NCBI RefSeq assembly: GCF_050947335.1
Contig: NW_027473343.1
Span: forward strand, 186,001-250,000
DNA: 64,000 bases
Direction of reading: 5' to 3'
DNA from: Megachile rotundata
Taxonomy: Eukaryota; Arthropoda; Insecta; Hymenoptera; Megachilidae
This document shows, one piece after another, positions 1-15,779 of the stretch. The notes beneath the pieces are model-generated. The model worked only from the letters and a program-made list of their open reading frames with translations. It did no database searches and was not told where the DNA came from. Numbering within the stretch: the stretch's first letter is position 1; the number at the start of each line of letters is the position of its first letter. A program made the position numbers and the translations under genes.

Positions 1-3000
1 ATCACAATCATGCAATCACAATCATACAATCGCATTCATACAATCGCAATCATACAATCACAATCGTACAATCACAATCATACAATCACAATCATACAAT
101 CACAATCATACAATCACAATCTCACAATCACAATCATACAATCACAATCATACAATCACAATCATACATTCAAAGTCATGCAATCACAATCATACAATCA
201 CAATCATGCAATCACAATCGTACAATGACAATCGTACAATCACAGTCGCACAATCACAATCGCACAATCACAATCATACAATCACAGTCATACAATCACA
301 ATCATACAATCACAATCATACTATCACAATCATACAATCACAATCATACAATCACAGTCATACAATCACAGTCTTACAATCACAATCATACAATCACAAT
401 CATACAATCACAATCATACAATCACAGTCTTACAATCACAATCTTACAATCACAATCATACAATCACAATCATACAATCACAGTCATACAATTACAGTCA
501 TACAATCACAATCTTACAATCACAATCATACAATCACAATCATACTATAAAAATCATACAATCACAATCATACAATCACAATCATACAATCACAGTCATA
601 CAATCACAATCTTACAAACACAATCATACTATCCCAATCATACAATCACAATCATACAATCACAGTCATACAATCACAATCATACTATCACAATCCTACA
701 GTCACAATCATACAATCACAATCATACAATCACAATCATACTATCGCAATCATACAATCGCAATCATACCATCACAATCATACAGTCACAACCATACAAT
801 CATAATCATACAATCACAATCATACAATCATAATCATACAATCAGAATCATACAATCGCAATCATACAATCACAATCATACAATCACAATCATACTATCG
901 CAATCATACAATCACAATCATACAATCACAATCATACATTCAAAGTCATGCAATCACAATCATACAATCACAATCATGCAATCACAATCGTACAATCACA
1001 ATCGTACAATCACAATCGCACAATCACAATCGCACAATCACAATCATACAATCACAGTCATACAATCACAATCATACAATCACAATCATACTATCACAAT
1101 CATACAATCACAATCATACAATCACAATCATACAATCAATATCATACAATCACAATCATACAATCACAATCATGCAATCACAATCATACAATCGCTTTCA
1201 TACTATCGCAATCATACAATCACAATCATACAATCACAATCGTACAATCACAATCATACAATCACAATCATACAATCACAATCATACAATCACAAAAATA
1301 CAATCATAATCATACAATCACAATCATACGATCACAATCATACAATCACAAAAATACAATCATAATCATACAATCACAATCATACAATCGCAATCATACA
1401 ATCACAATCATACAATCATAATCATAGAATCACAATCATACGATCGCAATCATACAATCACAATCATACCATCACAATCATACAATCACAGTCATACAAT
1501 CACAGTCATACAATCACAATCATACTATCACAATCATACAATCACAATCATACATTCAAAGTCATACATTCGAAGTCATGCAATCACAATCATACAATCA
1601 TAATCATGCAATCACAATCATACAATCACAATCATACAATCACAGTCATACAATCACAGTCATACAATCACAATCATACTATCACAATCATACTATCGCA
1701 ATCATACAATCGCAATCATACCATCACAATCATACAGTCACAACCATACAATCATAATCATACAATCACAATCATACAATCATAATCATACAATCACAAT
1801 CATACAATCACAATCATACAATCACAATCATGCAATCACAATCGTACAATCACAATCGTACAATCACAATCGCACAATCACAATCGCACAATCACAATCA
1901 TACAATCACAGTCATACAATCACAATCATACAATCACAATCATACTGTCACAATCATACAGTCACAACCATACAATCATAATCATACAATCGCAATCATA
2001 CAATCACAATCATACTATCGCAATCATACAATCACAATCATACAATCACAATCATACAATCACAGTCATACAATCACAGTCATACAATCACAATCATACT
2101 ATCACAATCATACAGTCACAATCATACAATCACAATCATACAATCACAATCATACTATCGCAATCATACAATCGCAATCATACCATCACAATCATACAGT
2201 CACAACCATACAATCATAATCATACAATCACAATCATACAATCATAATCATACAATCACAATCATACAATCGCAATCATACAATCACAATCATACAATCA
2301 CAATCATACTATCGCAATCATACAATCACAATCATACAATCACAATCATACAATCACAATCATACAATTACAATCATACAATCACAATCATACAATCACA
2401 ATCATGCAATCACAATCATACAATCACAATCATACAATCGCAATCCTACAATTACAATCTCCAAAATACAATCTCCCAAATACAATCATACAATCACAAT
2501 CATACAATCATAATCATACAATCACAATCATACAATCACAATCATACAATCACAGTCATACAATCACAATCTTACAATCACAATCATACTATCACAATCA
2601 TACAATCACAATCATACAATCACAATCATACTATCACAATCATACAATCACAATCATACAATCACAATCATACAATCACAGTCATACAATCACAATCCTA
2701 CAATCACTATCATACTATCACAATCATACAATCACAATCATACAATCACAATCATACAATCACAATCATACATACAAAATCATGCAATCTCAATCATACA
2801 ATCACAATCATGCAATCACAATCATACAATCATAATCATACAATGACAATCATACAATCATAATCATACAATCACAATCATACAATCACAATCATACAAT
2901 CACAATCATACAATCACAATCATACAATCACAATCATACAATCACAAAAATACAATCATAATCATACAATCACAATCATACAATCGCAATCATACAATCA

Positions 3001-4135
3001 CAATCATACAATCATAATCATAGAATCACAATCATACGATCGCAATCATACAATCACAATCATACCATCACAATCATATAGTCACAATCATACAATCATA
3101 ATCATACAATTACAATCATACATCACAATCATACAATCACAATCATGCAATCGCAATCATACAACTACAATCTCCCAAATACAATCTCCCAAATACAATC
3201 ATACAATCACAGTCATACAATCACAATCATACTATCACAATCATACAATCACAATCATACAATCGCAAACATACAATCGCAATCACACAATCACAATCGT
3301 ACAATCACAATCGTACAATCACAATCGCACAATCACAATCATACAATCACAGTCATACAATCACAATCATACAATCACAATCATACGATCGCAATCATAC
3401 AATCACAATCATACCATCACAATCATACAATCACAATCATACAATCATAATCATACACTTACAATCATACATCACAATCATACAATCACAATCATACAGT
3501 CACAATCATACAATCACAATCATACAATGACAATCATTCTATCGCAATCATACAATCACAATCATACCATCACAATCATACAATCACAATCATACAATCA
3601 CAATCATACAACCACAATCAGACAATCACAATCATACAATCACAATCATACAATCACAATCATGCCATCACAATCATACGATCACAATCATACAATCACA
3701 ATCATACAATCACAATCATACAATCACAATCATACAACCACAATCATACAATCACAATCATGCAATCACAATCATACAATCGCAGTCATACAATCACAAT
3801 CATACTATCACAGTCATACAATCACAGTCATACAATCACAATCATACAATCACAATCATACAGTCACAATCATACAATCACAATCATACAATCACAATCA
3901 TAAAATCACAATCATACAACCACAATCAGACAATCACAGTCATACAATCGCAATCATACAATCACAATCATACCATCACAATCATACAATCACAGTCATA
4001 CAATCACAGTCATACAATCACAATCATACAATCACAATCATACAGTCACAATCATACAATCACAATCATACAATCACAATCATTCTATCGCAATCATACA
4101 ATCACAATCATACAACCACAGTCATATAATCACAG
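1..4135. repeat. left block, condensed copy of about 15.8-21.3 kb
   Basis: The variant order matches 15.8-21.3 kb with the offset stepping up: 15,822 at 206, 15,836 at 948, 16,325 at 1571-2835, 16,381 at 3145, 16,689 at 3527 and 17,151 at 4111. The steps are multiples of 14, except the 489-bp step near 1.48 kb, which is 34 units plus one 13-bp unit. So this copy lacks about 489, 308 and 462 bp found in the other, or the other gained them. The marker ACTATAAAAATCAT at 544 has its partner at 16366. There are no genes; in-frame stretches such as 225-833 are repeat read-through. Confidence 0.8.
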
Positions 4136-6559
4136 TCATACAATCACAATCATACTATCACTATCATACAATCACAATCATACAATCACAGTCATACAAT
4201 CGCAATCATACAATCACAATCATACCATCACAATCATACAATCACAGTCATACAATCACAGTCATACAATCACAATCATACAATCACAATCATACAGTCA
4301 CAATCATACAATCACAATCATACAATCACAATCATTCTATCGCAATCATACAATCACAATCATACAATCACAATCATACAATCACAACCATTCAATCATA
4401 ATCATACAATCACAATAATACAATCATAATCATACAGTCACAAGCATACAATCGCAATCATACACCCACAATCAGACAATTACAATCAAAATCATACAAT
4501 CGCAATCTTACGATCACAATCATTCAATCACAATCATACAATCACAATCATACAATAACAATCATACAATCACAATCATACAATCACAATCATACAATCA
4601 CAATCATACAATCACAATCATACAATCACAATCATACCATCACAATCATACGATCACAATCATACAATCACAATCATACCATCACAATCATACAATCACA
4701 GTCATACAATCACAGTCATACGATCACAATCATACAAACACAATCATACAATCACAATCATACAATCACAATCATGCAATCACAATCATACAATCGCAAT
4801 CATACAATCACAATCATACTATCACAATCATAAAATCACAATCATGCAATCACAATCATGCAATCATAATCAGACAATGACAATCATACAATCACAATCA
4901 TACAATCACAATCATTCAATCACAATCATACATCACAATCATACAATCACAATCGTACAATCGCAATCATACAACTACCATCTCCCAAATACAATCATAC
5001 AATCACAATCATACAATCACAATCATACAATCACAATCATACTATCACAATCATACAATCACAATCATACAATCGCAATCATACAATCACAATCATACTA
5101 TCACAATCATAAAATCACAATCATGCAATCACAATCATGCAATCATAATCAGACAATGACAATCATACAATCACAATCATACAATCACAATCATACAATC
5201 ACAATCATACATCACAATCATACAATCACAATCGTGCAGTCACAATCGTACAATCATAATCATACATTGACAATCATACAATCACAATCATACAATCCCA
5301 GTCATACAATCACAATCTTACAATCACAATCATACTATCACAATCAAACAATCACAATCATACTATCACAATCATACAATCACAGTCATACAATCACAGT
5401 CATACAATCATAATCATACTATCACAATCATACAGTCACAATCATACAATCACAATCATACAATCACAATCACACTATCGCAATCATACAATCGCAATCA
5501 TACCATCACAATCATACTATCGCAATCATACAATCACAATCATACAATCACAATAATACAATCACAATCATACAATTACAATCATACAATCACAATCATA
5601 CAATCACAATCATACAATCACAATCATACAATCACAATCATACAATCACAATCATACAATCACAATCATACAATCACAATCATACAATCACAATCATGCA
5701 ATCACAATCATGCAATCACAATCATACAATCACAATCATACAATCGCAATCCTACAATTACAATCTCCAAAATACAATCTCCCAAATACAATCATACAAT
5801 CACAATCATACAATCATAATCATACAATCACAATCATACAATCACAATCATACAATCACAGTCATACAATGACAATCTTACAATCACAATCATACTATCA
5901 CAATCATACAATCACAATCATACAATCACAATCATACAATCACAATCATACTATCACAATCATACAATCACAATCATACAATCACAATCATACAATCACA
6001 GTCATACAATCACAATCCTACAATCACTATCATACTATCACAATCATACAATCACAATCATGCAATCACAATCATACAATCACAATCATACAATCACAAT
6101 CATACATACGAAATCATGCAATCTCAATCATACAATCACAATCATGCAATCACAATCATACAATCATAATCATACAATGACAATCATACAATCATAATCA
6201 TACAATCAGAATCATACAATCACAATCATACATCACAATCATACAATCACAATCATACAATCACAATCATACAATCACAAAAATACAATCATAATCATAG
6301 AATCACAATCATACGATCGCAATCATACAATCACAATCATACCATCACAATCATATAGTCACAATCATACAATCATAATCATACAATTACAATCATACAT
6401 CACAATCATACAATCACAATCATACAATCGCAATCATACAATCACAATCATACTATCACAATCATAAAATCACAATCATGCAATCACAATCATGCAATCA
6501 TAATCAGACAATGACAATCATACAATCACAATCATACAATCACAATCATACAATCACAA
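4136..6559. repeat. 2.87-kb direct duplication, copy 1
   Basis: The unit order matches 7008-9445 at offsets of 2,872, 2,858 and then 2,886. The shifts are single 14-bp unit gains or losses inside clean runs. Shared rare features include the 6-bp remnant unit in the AATTACAATCAAAATCAT stretch, two 13-bp units and the variant TACATACGAAATCAT. The block also matches part of 21.3-23.2 kb (offset 17,137 at 4844). Confidence 0.8.
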
Positions 6560-7007
6560 TCATACAATCACAATCATACAATCACAATCATACAATCACA
6601 ATCATACAATCACAATCATACTATCACAATCATACAATCACAATCATACATTCACAATCATACAATCACAATCATACAATCACAGTCATACAATCACAAT
6701 CTTACAATCACAATCATACAATCACAATCATACAATCACAGTCATACAATCACAGTCATACAATCACAATCATACTATCACAATCATACAATCGCAATCA
6801 TACAATCGCAATCACACAATCACAATCATACAATCACAATCATACAGTCACAATCATACAATCACAATCATACAATCACAATAATACTATCGCAATCATA
6901 CAATCGCAATCATACCATCACAATCATACAGTCACAACCATACAATCATAATCATACAATCACAATCATACAATCATAATCATACAATCGCAATCATACA
7001 ATCGCAA
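6560..7007. repeat. spacer between the two 2.87-kb copies
   Basis: This is ordinary array sequence that interrupts the duplication. It contains the uncommon unit TACATTCACAATC at 6647, which is shared with 9798, 10762 and 56463, so the spacer belongs to the family of blocks at 9.7, 10.7 and 56.4 kb. There are no genes. Confidence 0.65.
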
Positions 7008-9445
7008 TCATACAATCACAATCATACTATCACTATCATACAATCACAATCATACAATCACAGTCATACAATCGCAATCATACAATCACAATCATACCAT
7101 CACAATCATACAATCACAGTCATACAATCACAGTCATACAATCACAATCATACAATCACAATCATACAGTCACAATCATACAATCACAATCATACAATCA
7201 CAATCATTCTATCGCAATCATACAATCACAATCATACCATCACAATCATACAATCACAACCATACAATCATAATCATACAATCACAATAATACAATCATA
7301 ATCATACAATCACAAGCATACAATCGCAATCATACACCCACAATCAGACAATTACAATCAAAATCATACAATCGCAATCTTACGATCACAATCATTCAAT
7401 CACAATCATACAATCACAATCATACAATAACAATCATACAATCACAATCATACAATCACAATCATACAATCACAATCATACAATCACAATCATACCATCA
7501 CAATCATACGATCACAATCATACAATCACAATCATACCATCACAATCATACAATCACAGTCATACAATCACAGTCATACGATCACAATCATACAAACACA
7601 ATCATACAATCACAATCATACAATCACAATCATGCAATCACAATCATACAATCGCAATCATACAATCACAATCATACTATCACAATCATAAAATCACAAT
7701 CATGCAATCACAATCATGCAATCATAATCAGACAATGACAATCATACAATCACAATCATACAATCACAATCATACAATCACAATCATACATCACAATCAT
7801 ACAATCACAATCGTACAATCGCAATCATACAACTACCATCTCCCAAATACAATCATACAATCACAATCATACAATCACAATCATACAATCACAATCATAC
7901 TATCACAATCATACAATCACAATCATACAATCGCAATCATACAATCACAATCATACTATCACAATCATAAAATCACAATCATGCAATCACAATCATGCAA
8001 TCATAATCAGACAATGACAATCATACAATCACAATCATACAATCACAATCATACAATCACAATCATACATCACAATCATACAATCACAATCGTGCAGTCA
8101 CAATCGTACAATCATAATCATACATTGACAATCATACAATCACAATCATACAATCCCAGTCATACAATCTCAATCTTACAATCACAATCATACTATCACA
8201 ATCAAACAATCACAATCATACTATCACAATCATACAATCACAGTCATACAATCACAGTCATACAATCATAATCATACTATCACAATCATACAGTCACAAT
8301 CATACAATCACAATCATACAATCACAATCACACTATCGCAATCATACAATCGCAATCATACCATCACAATCATACTATCGCAATCATACAATCACAATCA
8401 TACAATCACAATAATACAATCACAATCATACAATTACAATCATACAATCACAATCATACAATCACAATCATACAATCACAATCATACAATCACAATCATA
8501 CAATCACAATCATACAATCACAATCATACAATCACAATCATACAATCACAATCATGCAATCACAATCATGCAATCACAATCATACAATCACAATCATACA
8601 ATCGCAATCCTACAATTACAATCTCCAAAATACAATCTCCCAAATACAATCATACAATCACAATCATACAATCATAATCATACAATCACAATCATACAAT
8701 CACAATCATACAATCACAGTCATACAATGACAATCTTACAATCACAATCATACTATCACAATCATACAATCACAATCATACAATCACAATCATACAATCA
8801 CAATCATACAATCACAATCATACTATCACAATCATACAATCACAATCATACAATCACAATCATACAATCACAGTCATACAATCACAATCCTACAATCACT
8901 ATCATACTATCACAATCATACAATCACAATCATGCAATCACAATCATACAATCACAATCATACAATCACAATCATACAATCACAATCATACATACGAAAT
9001 CATGCAATCTCAATCATACAATCACAATCATGCAATCACAATCATACAATCATAATCATACAATGACAATCATACAATCATAATCATACAATCAGAATCA
9101 TACAATCACAATCATACATCACAATCATACAATCACAATCATACAATCACAATCATACAATCACAAAAATACAATCATAATCATAGAATCACAATCATAC
9201 GATCGCAATCATACAATCACAATCATACCATCACAATCATATAGTCACAATCATACAATCATAATCATACAATTACAATCATACATCACAATCATACAAT
9301 CACAATCATACAATCGCAATCATACAATCACAATCATACTATCACAATCATAAAATCACAATCATGCAATCACAATCATGCAATCATAATCAGACAATGA
9401 CAATCATACAATCACAATCATACAATCACAATCATACAATCACAA
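7008..9445. repeat. 2.87-kb direct duplication, copy 2
   Basis: This is the second copy of 4136-6559. It differs by a few point changes (for example TCTCAATCTTAC near 8168 where copy 1 has TCACAATCTTAC) and by one-unit indels. The right edge is at the switch to a CACAAAAATAC unit (9443 onward). Confidence 0.8.
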
Positions 9446-9513
9446 AAATACAATCATAATCATACAATCACAATCATACAATCGCAATCATTCAATCACA
9501 ATCATACAATCAT

Positions 9514-10484
9514 AATCATACAATCACAATCATACGATCGCAATCATACAATCACAATCATACCATCACAATCATACAATCACAATCATACAATCATAAT
9601 CATACAATTACAATCATACATCACAATCATACAATCACAATCATACAATCGCAATCACACAACTACCATCACCCAAATACAATCATACAATCACAATCAT
9701 ACAATCACAATCATACAATCACAATCATACAATCACAATCATACAATCACAATCATACAATCACAATCATACTATCACAATCATACAATCACAATCATAC
9801 ATTCACAATCATACAATCACAATCATACAATCACAGTCATACAATCACAATCTTACAATCACAATCATACAATCACAATCATACAATCACAGTCATACAA
9901 TCACAGTCATACAATCACAATCATACTATCACAATCATACAATCGCAATCATACAATCGCAATCACACAATCACAATCATACAATCACAATCATACAGTC
10001 ACAATCATACAATCACAATCATACAATCACAATAATACTATCGCAATCATACAATCGCAATCATACCATCACAATCATACAGTCACAACCATACAATCAT
10101 AATCATACAATCACAATCATACAATCATAATCATACAATCGCAATCATACAATCGCAATCATACAATCACAATCATACAATCACAATCATACTATCGCAA
10201 TCATACAATCACAATCATACAATCACAATCATACATCACAATCATACAATCACAATCGTACAATCGCAATCATACAACTACCATCTCCCAAATACAATCA
10301 TACAATCACAATCATACAATCACAATCATACAATCACAATCATACTATCACAGTCATACAATCACAATCATACAATCAATATCATACAATCACAATCATA
10401 CAATCACAATCATACAATCACAGTCATACAATCACAGTCATACGATCACAATCATACAAACACAATCATACAATCACAATCATA
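9514..10484. repeat. 0.95-kb tandem duplication, copy 1
   Basis: This matches 10464-11448 at offset 950, becoming 964 after one extra unit. The two copies overlap by about 21 bp at the CATACGATCG unit, as expected for tandem duplication by unequal exchange between similar units. The block carries the paired cassettes ACTACCATCACCC (9663) and ACTACCATCTCCC (10277). Confidence 0.82.
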
Positions 10485-11448
10485 CGATCGCAATCATACA
10501 ATCACAATCATACCATCACAATCATACAATCACAATCATACAATCATAATCATACAATTACAATCATACATCACAATCATACAATCACAATCATACAATC
10601 GCAATCACACAACTACCATCACCCAAATACAATCATACAATCACAATCATACAATCACAATCATACAATCACAATCATACAATCACAATCATACAATCAC
10701 AATCATACAATCACAATCATACAATCACAATCATACTATCACAATCATACAATCACAATCATACATTCACAATCATACAATCACAATCATCCAATCACAG
10801 TCATACAATCACAATCTTACAATCACAATCATACAATCACAATCATACAATCACAGTCATACAATCACAGTCATACAATCACAATCATACTATCACAATC
10901 ATACAATCGCAATCATACAATCGCAATCACACAATCACAATCATACAATCACAATCATACAGTCACAATCATACAATCACAATCATACAATCACAATAAT
11001 ACTATCGCAATCATACAATCGCAATCATACCATCACAATCATACAGTCACAACCATACAATCATAATCATACAATCACAATCATACAATCATAATCATAC
11101 AATCGCAATCATACAATCGCAATCATACAATCACAATCATACAATCACAATCATACTATCGCAATCATACAATCACAATCATACAATCACAATCATACAT
11201 CACAATCATACAATCACAATCGTACAATCGCAATCATACAACTACCATCTCCCAAATACAATCATACAATCACAATCATACAATCACAATCATACAATCA
11301 CAATCATACTATCACAATCATACAATCACAATCATACAATCAATATCATACAATCACAATCATACAATCACAATCATACAATCACAGTCATACAATCACA
11401 GTCATACGATCACAATCATACAAACACAATCATACAATCACAATCATA
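10464..11448. repeat. 0.95-kb tandem duplication, copy 2
   Basis: This is the second copy of 9514-10484. Differences seen include one extra canonical unit and CACAATC at about 11317 where copy 1 has CACAGTC (10353). The short stretch 9446-9513 before copy 1 and 11449-11760 after copy 2 are ordinary array; the latter is related to 7.6-7.9 kb. Confidence 0.8.
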
Positions 11449-11760
11449 CAATCACAATCATGCAATCACAATCATACAATCGCAATCATACAATCACAAT
11501 CATACTATCACAATCATAAAATCACAATCATGCAATCACAATCATGCAATCATAATCAGACAATGACAATCATACAATCACAATCATACAATCACAATCA
11601 TACAATCACAATCATACATCACAATCATACAATCACAATCGTACAATCGCAATCATACAACTACCATCTCCCAAATACAATCATACAATCACAATCATAC
11701 AATCACAATCATACAATCACAATCATACTATCACAATCATACAATCACAATCATACAATC

Positions 11761-12228
11761 AATATCATACAATCTCAATCATACAATCACAATCATGCAA
11801 TCACAATCATACAATCGCATTCATACAATCGCAATCATACAATCACAATCATACAATCACAATCGTACAACCACAATCATACAATCGCAATCATACAATC
11901 ACAATCATACAATCACAATCATACAATCACAAAAATACAATCATAATCATACAATCACAATCATACAATCGCAATCATTCAATCACAATCATACAATCAT
12001 AATCATACAATCACAATCATACGATCGCAATCATACAATCACAATCATACCATCACAATCATACAATCACAATCATACAATCATAATCATACAATTACAA
12101 TCATACATCACAATCATACAATCACAATCATACAATCGCAATCATACAACTACCATCACCCAAATACAATCATACAATCACAATCATACAATCACAATCA
12201 TACAATCACAATCATACAATCACAATCA
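11761..12228. repeat. 1,307-bp-offset duplication, copy 1
   Basis: This matches 13068-13535. It starts in the AATATCATAC unit, runs through the CGCATTCATAC and CACAAAAATAC variants to the ACTACCATCACCC cassette, and diverges at CACAATCAGAC (12229). Confidence 0.75.
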
Positions 12229-13067
12229 GACAATCACAATCATACAGTCACAATCATACAATCACAGTCATATAATCACAGTCATACAATCACAATCATA
12301 CTATCACTATCATACAATCACAATCATACAATCACAGTCATACAATCGCAATCATACAATCACAATCATACCATCACAATCATACAATCACAGTCATACA
12401 ATCACAGTCATACAATCACAATCATACAATCACAATCATACAGTCACAATCATACAGTCACAATCATACAATCACAATCATTCTATCGCAATCATACAAT
12501 CACAACCATACAATCATAATCATACAATCACAATAATACAATCATAATCATACAATCACAATAATACAATCATAATCATACAATCGCAATCATACAATCG
12601 CAATCATACAATCACAATCATACAATCCCAATCATACTAACACACTCATACAATCGCAATCATACAATTACAATCTCCCAAATACAATCTCTCAAATACA
12701 ATCATACAATCACAATCATACAATCAAAATCATACAATCACAATCATACAATCACAATCATACAATCACAATCATACAATCGCAATCATACACCCACAAT
12801 CAGACAATTACAATCAAAATCATACAATCGCAATCTTACGATCACAATCATTCAATCACAATCATACAATCACAATCATACAATAACAATCATACAATCA
12901 TAATCATGCAATCACAATCGTACAATCACAATCGCACAATCACAATCGCACAATCACAATCGCACAATCACAATCATACAATCACAGTCATACAATCACA
13001 ATCATACAATCACAATCATACTATCACAATCATACAATCACAAGCATACAATCACAATCATACAATC
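12229..13067. repeat. array between the 1,307-bp-offset copies
   Basis: The first part (to about 12540) follows 21.25-21.55 kb, including the CAGTCATATAATCACAG pair. The middle holds TCTCCCAAAT/TCTCTCAAAT units near 12.67-12.70 kb and the ACACCCACAATCAGAC stretch with its 6-bp remnant unit near 12.8 kb. The last part has the CGCACAATC series. There are no genes. Confidence 0.65.
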
Positions 13068-13535
13068 AATATCATACAATCTCAATCATACAATCACAAT
13101 CATGCAATCACAATCATACAATCGCATTCATACAATCGCAATCATACAATCACAATCATACAATCACAATCGTACAACCACAATCATACAATCACAATCA
13201 TACAATCACAATCATACAATCACAATCATACAATCACAGAAATACAATCATAATCATACAATCACAATCATACAATCGCAATCATTCAATCACAATCATA
13301 CAATCATAATCATACAATCACAATCATACGATCGCAATCATACAATCACAATCATACCATCACAATCATACAATCACAATCATACAATCATAATCATACA
13401 ATTACAATCATACATCACAATCATACAATCACAATCATACAATCGCAATCATACAACTACCATCACCCAAATACAATCATACAATCACAATCATACAATC
13501 ACAATCATACAATCACAATCATACAATCACAATCA
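13068..13535. repeat. 1,307-bp-offset duplication, copy 2
   Basis: This is the copy of 11761-12228. Changes include CACAGAAATAC near 13239 where copy 1 has CACAAAAATAC, and CACAATC where copy 1 has CGCAATC near 11887. A 237-bp duplication follows immediately. Confidence 0.75.
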
Positions 13536-13947
13536 TACAATCACAATCATACAATCACAATCATACAATCACAATCATACAATCATAATCATACAATTAC
13601 AATCATACATCACAATCATACAATCACACTCATACAATCGCAATCATACAACTACAATCTCCCAAATACAATCTCCCAAATACAATCATACAATCACAAT
13701 CATACAATCACAAACATACAATCACAATCATACTATCACAATCATACAATCACAACCATACAATCACAATCATACAATCACAATCATACAATCACAATCA
13801 TACAATCACAATCATACAATCATAATCATACAATTACAATCATACATCACAATCATACAATCACACTCATACAATCGCAATCATACAATTACAATCTCCC
13901 AAATACAATCTCCCAAATACAATCATACAATCACAATCATACAATCA
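13520..13947. repeat. 237-bp direct duplication
   Basis: Segment 13520-13710 recurs as 13757-13947 at offset 237, which is 16 units of 14 bp plus one 13-bp ACATCAC unit. Both copies carry CACACTCATAC and a double TCTCCCAAAT cassette. They differ at ACAACTACAATC (copy 1) versus ACAATTACAATC (copy 2). Confidence 0.8.
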
Positions 13948-15779
13948 AAATCATACAATCACAATCATACAATCACAATCATACAATCGCAATCATACAC
14001 CCACAATCAGACAATTACAATCAAAATCATACAATAGCAATCTTACGATCACAATCATTCAATCACAATCATACAATCACAATCATACAATAACAATCAT
14101 ACAATCACAATCATACAATCACAATCATACAATCACAATCATACAATCACAATCATACAATCACAATCATACAATCACAATCATACCATAACAATCATAC
14201 CATCACAATCATACAATCACAGTCATACAATCACAGTCATACGATCACAATCATACAAACACAATCATACAATCACAATCATACAATCACAATCATGCAA
14301 TCACAATCATACAATCGCAATCATACAATCACAATCATACTATCACAATCATAAAATCACAATCATGCAATCACAATCATACAATCATAATCAGACAATG
14401 ACAATCATACAATCACAACCATACAATCACAATCATACAATCACAATCATACATCACAATCATACAGTCACAATCATACAATCACAATCATACAATCACA
14501 ATCATACTATCGCAATCATACAATCGCAATCATACCATCACAATCATACAGTCACAACCATACAATCATAATCATACAATCACAATCATACAATCATAAT
14601 CATACAATCACAATCATACAATCGCAATCATACAATCACAATCATACAATCACAATCATACTATCGCGATCATACAATCACAATCATACAATCACAATCA
14701 TACATTCAAAGTCATGCAATCACAATCATACAATCACAATCATGCAATCACAATCGTACAATCACAATCGTACAATCACAATCGCACAATCACAATCGCA
14801 CAATCACAATCATACAATCACAGTCATACAATCACAATCATACAATCACAATCATACTATCACAATCATACAATCACAATCATACAATCACAATCATACA
14901 ATCAATATCATACAATCACAATCATACAATCACAATCATGCAATCACAATCATACAATCGCTTTCATACAATCGCAATCATACAATCACAATCATACAAT
15001 CACAATCGTACAATCACAATCATACAATCACAATCATACAATCACAATCATACATCACAATCATACAGTCACAATCATACAATCACAATCATACAATCAC
15101 AATCATACTATCACAATCATACAATCACAATCATACAATCACAAAAATACAATCATAATCATACAATCACAATCATACGGTCACAATCATACAATCACAA
15201 AAATACAATCATAATCATACAATCACAATCATACAATCGCAATCATACAATCACAATCATACAATCATAATCATAGAATCACAATCATACGATCGCAATC
15301 ATACAATCACAATCATACCATCACAATCATATAGTCACAATCATACAATCATAATCATACAATTACAATCATACATCACAATCATACAATCACAATCATA
15401 AAATCGCAATCATACAACTACAATCTCCCAAATACAATCTCCCAAATACAATCATACAATCACAGTCATACAATCACAATCATACTATCACAATCATACA
15501 ATCACAATCATACAATCGCAATCATACAATCGCAATCACACAATCACAATCATACAATCACAATCATACAGTCACAATCATACATTCGCAATCATGCAAT
15601 CGCAATCATATAATTACAATCTCCAAAATACAATCTCCCAAATGCAATCATACAACCACAATCAGACAATCACAATCATACAATCACAATCATACAATCA
15701 CAGTCATATAATCACAGTCATACAATCACAATCATACAGTCACAATCATACAATCAATATCATACAATCACCATCATAC
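13948..15779. repeat. array related to 28.9-30.4 kb
   Basis: The variant order from about 14.2 kb matches 28.9-30.4 kb (offset 14,794 at 14714, 14,739 at 15594). It includes ACATTCAAAGTCATGC, the CGCACAATC series, AATATCATAC, CGCTTTCATAC and CACAAAAATAC. The first ATATAATTACAATC cassette of the window is at about 15608. There are no genes. Confidence 0.7.

Noticed and set aside
15594..15630. TATAAT or TATA-box promoters in the ATATAATTAC cassettes and in ACTATAAAAATCAT
   Set aside because: They arise from one or two changes of the unit, have no associated gene or second promoter element, and recur only because their block was copied.
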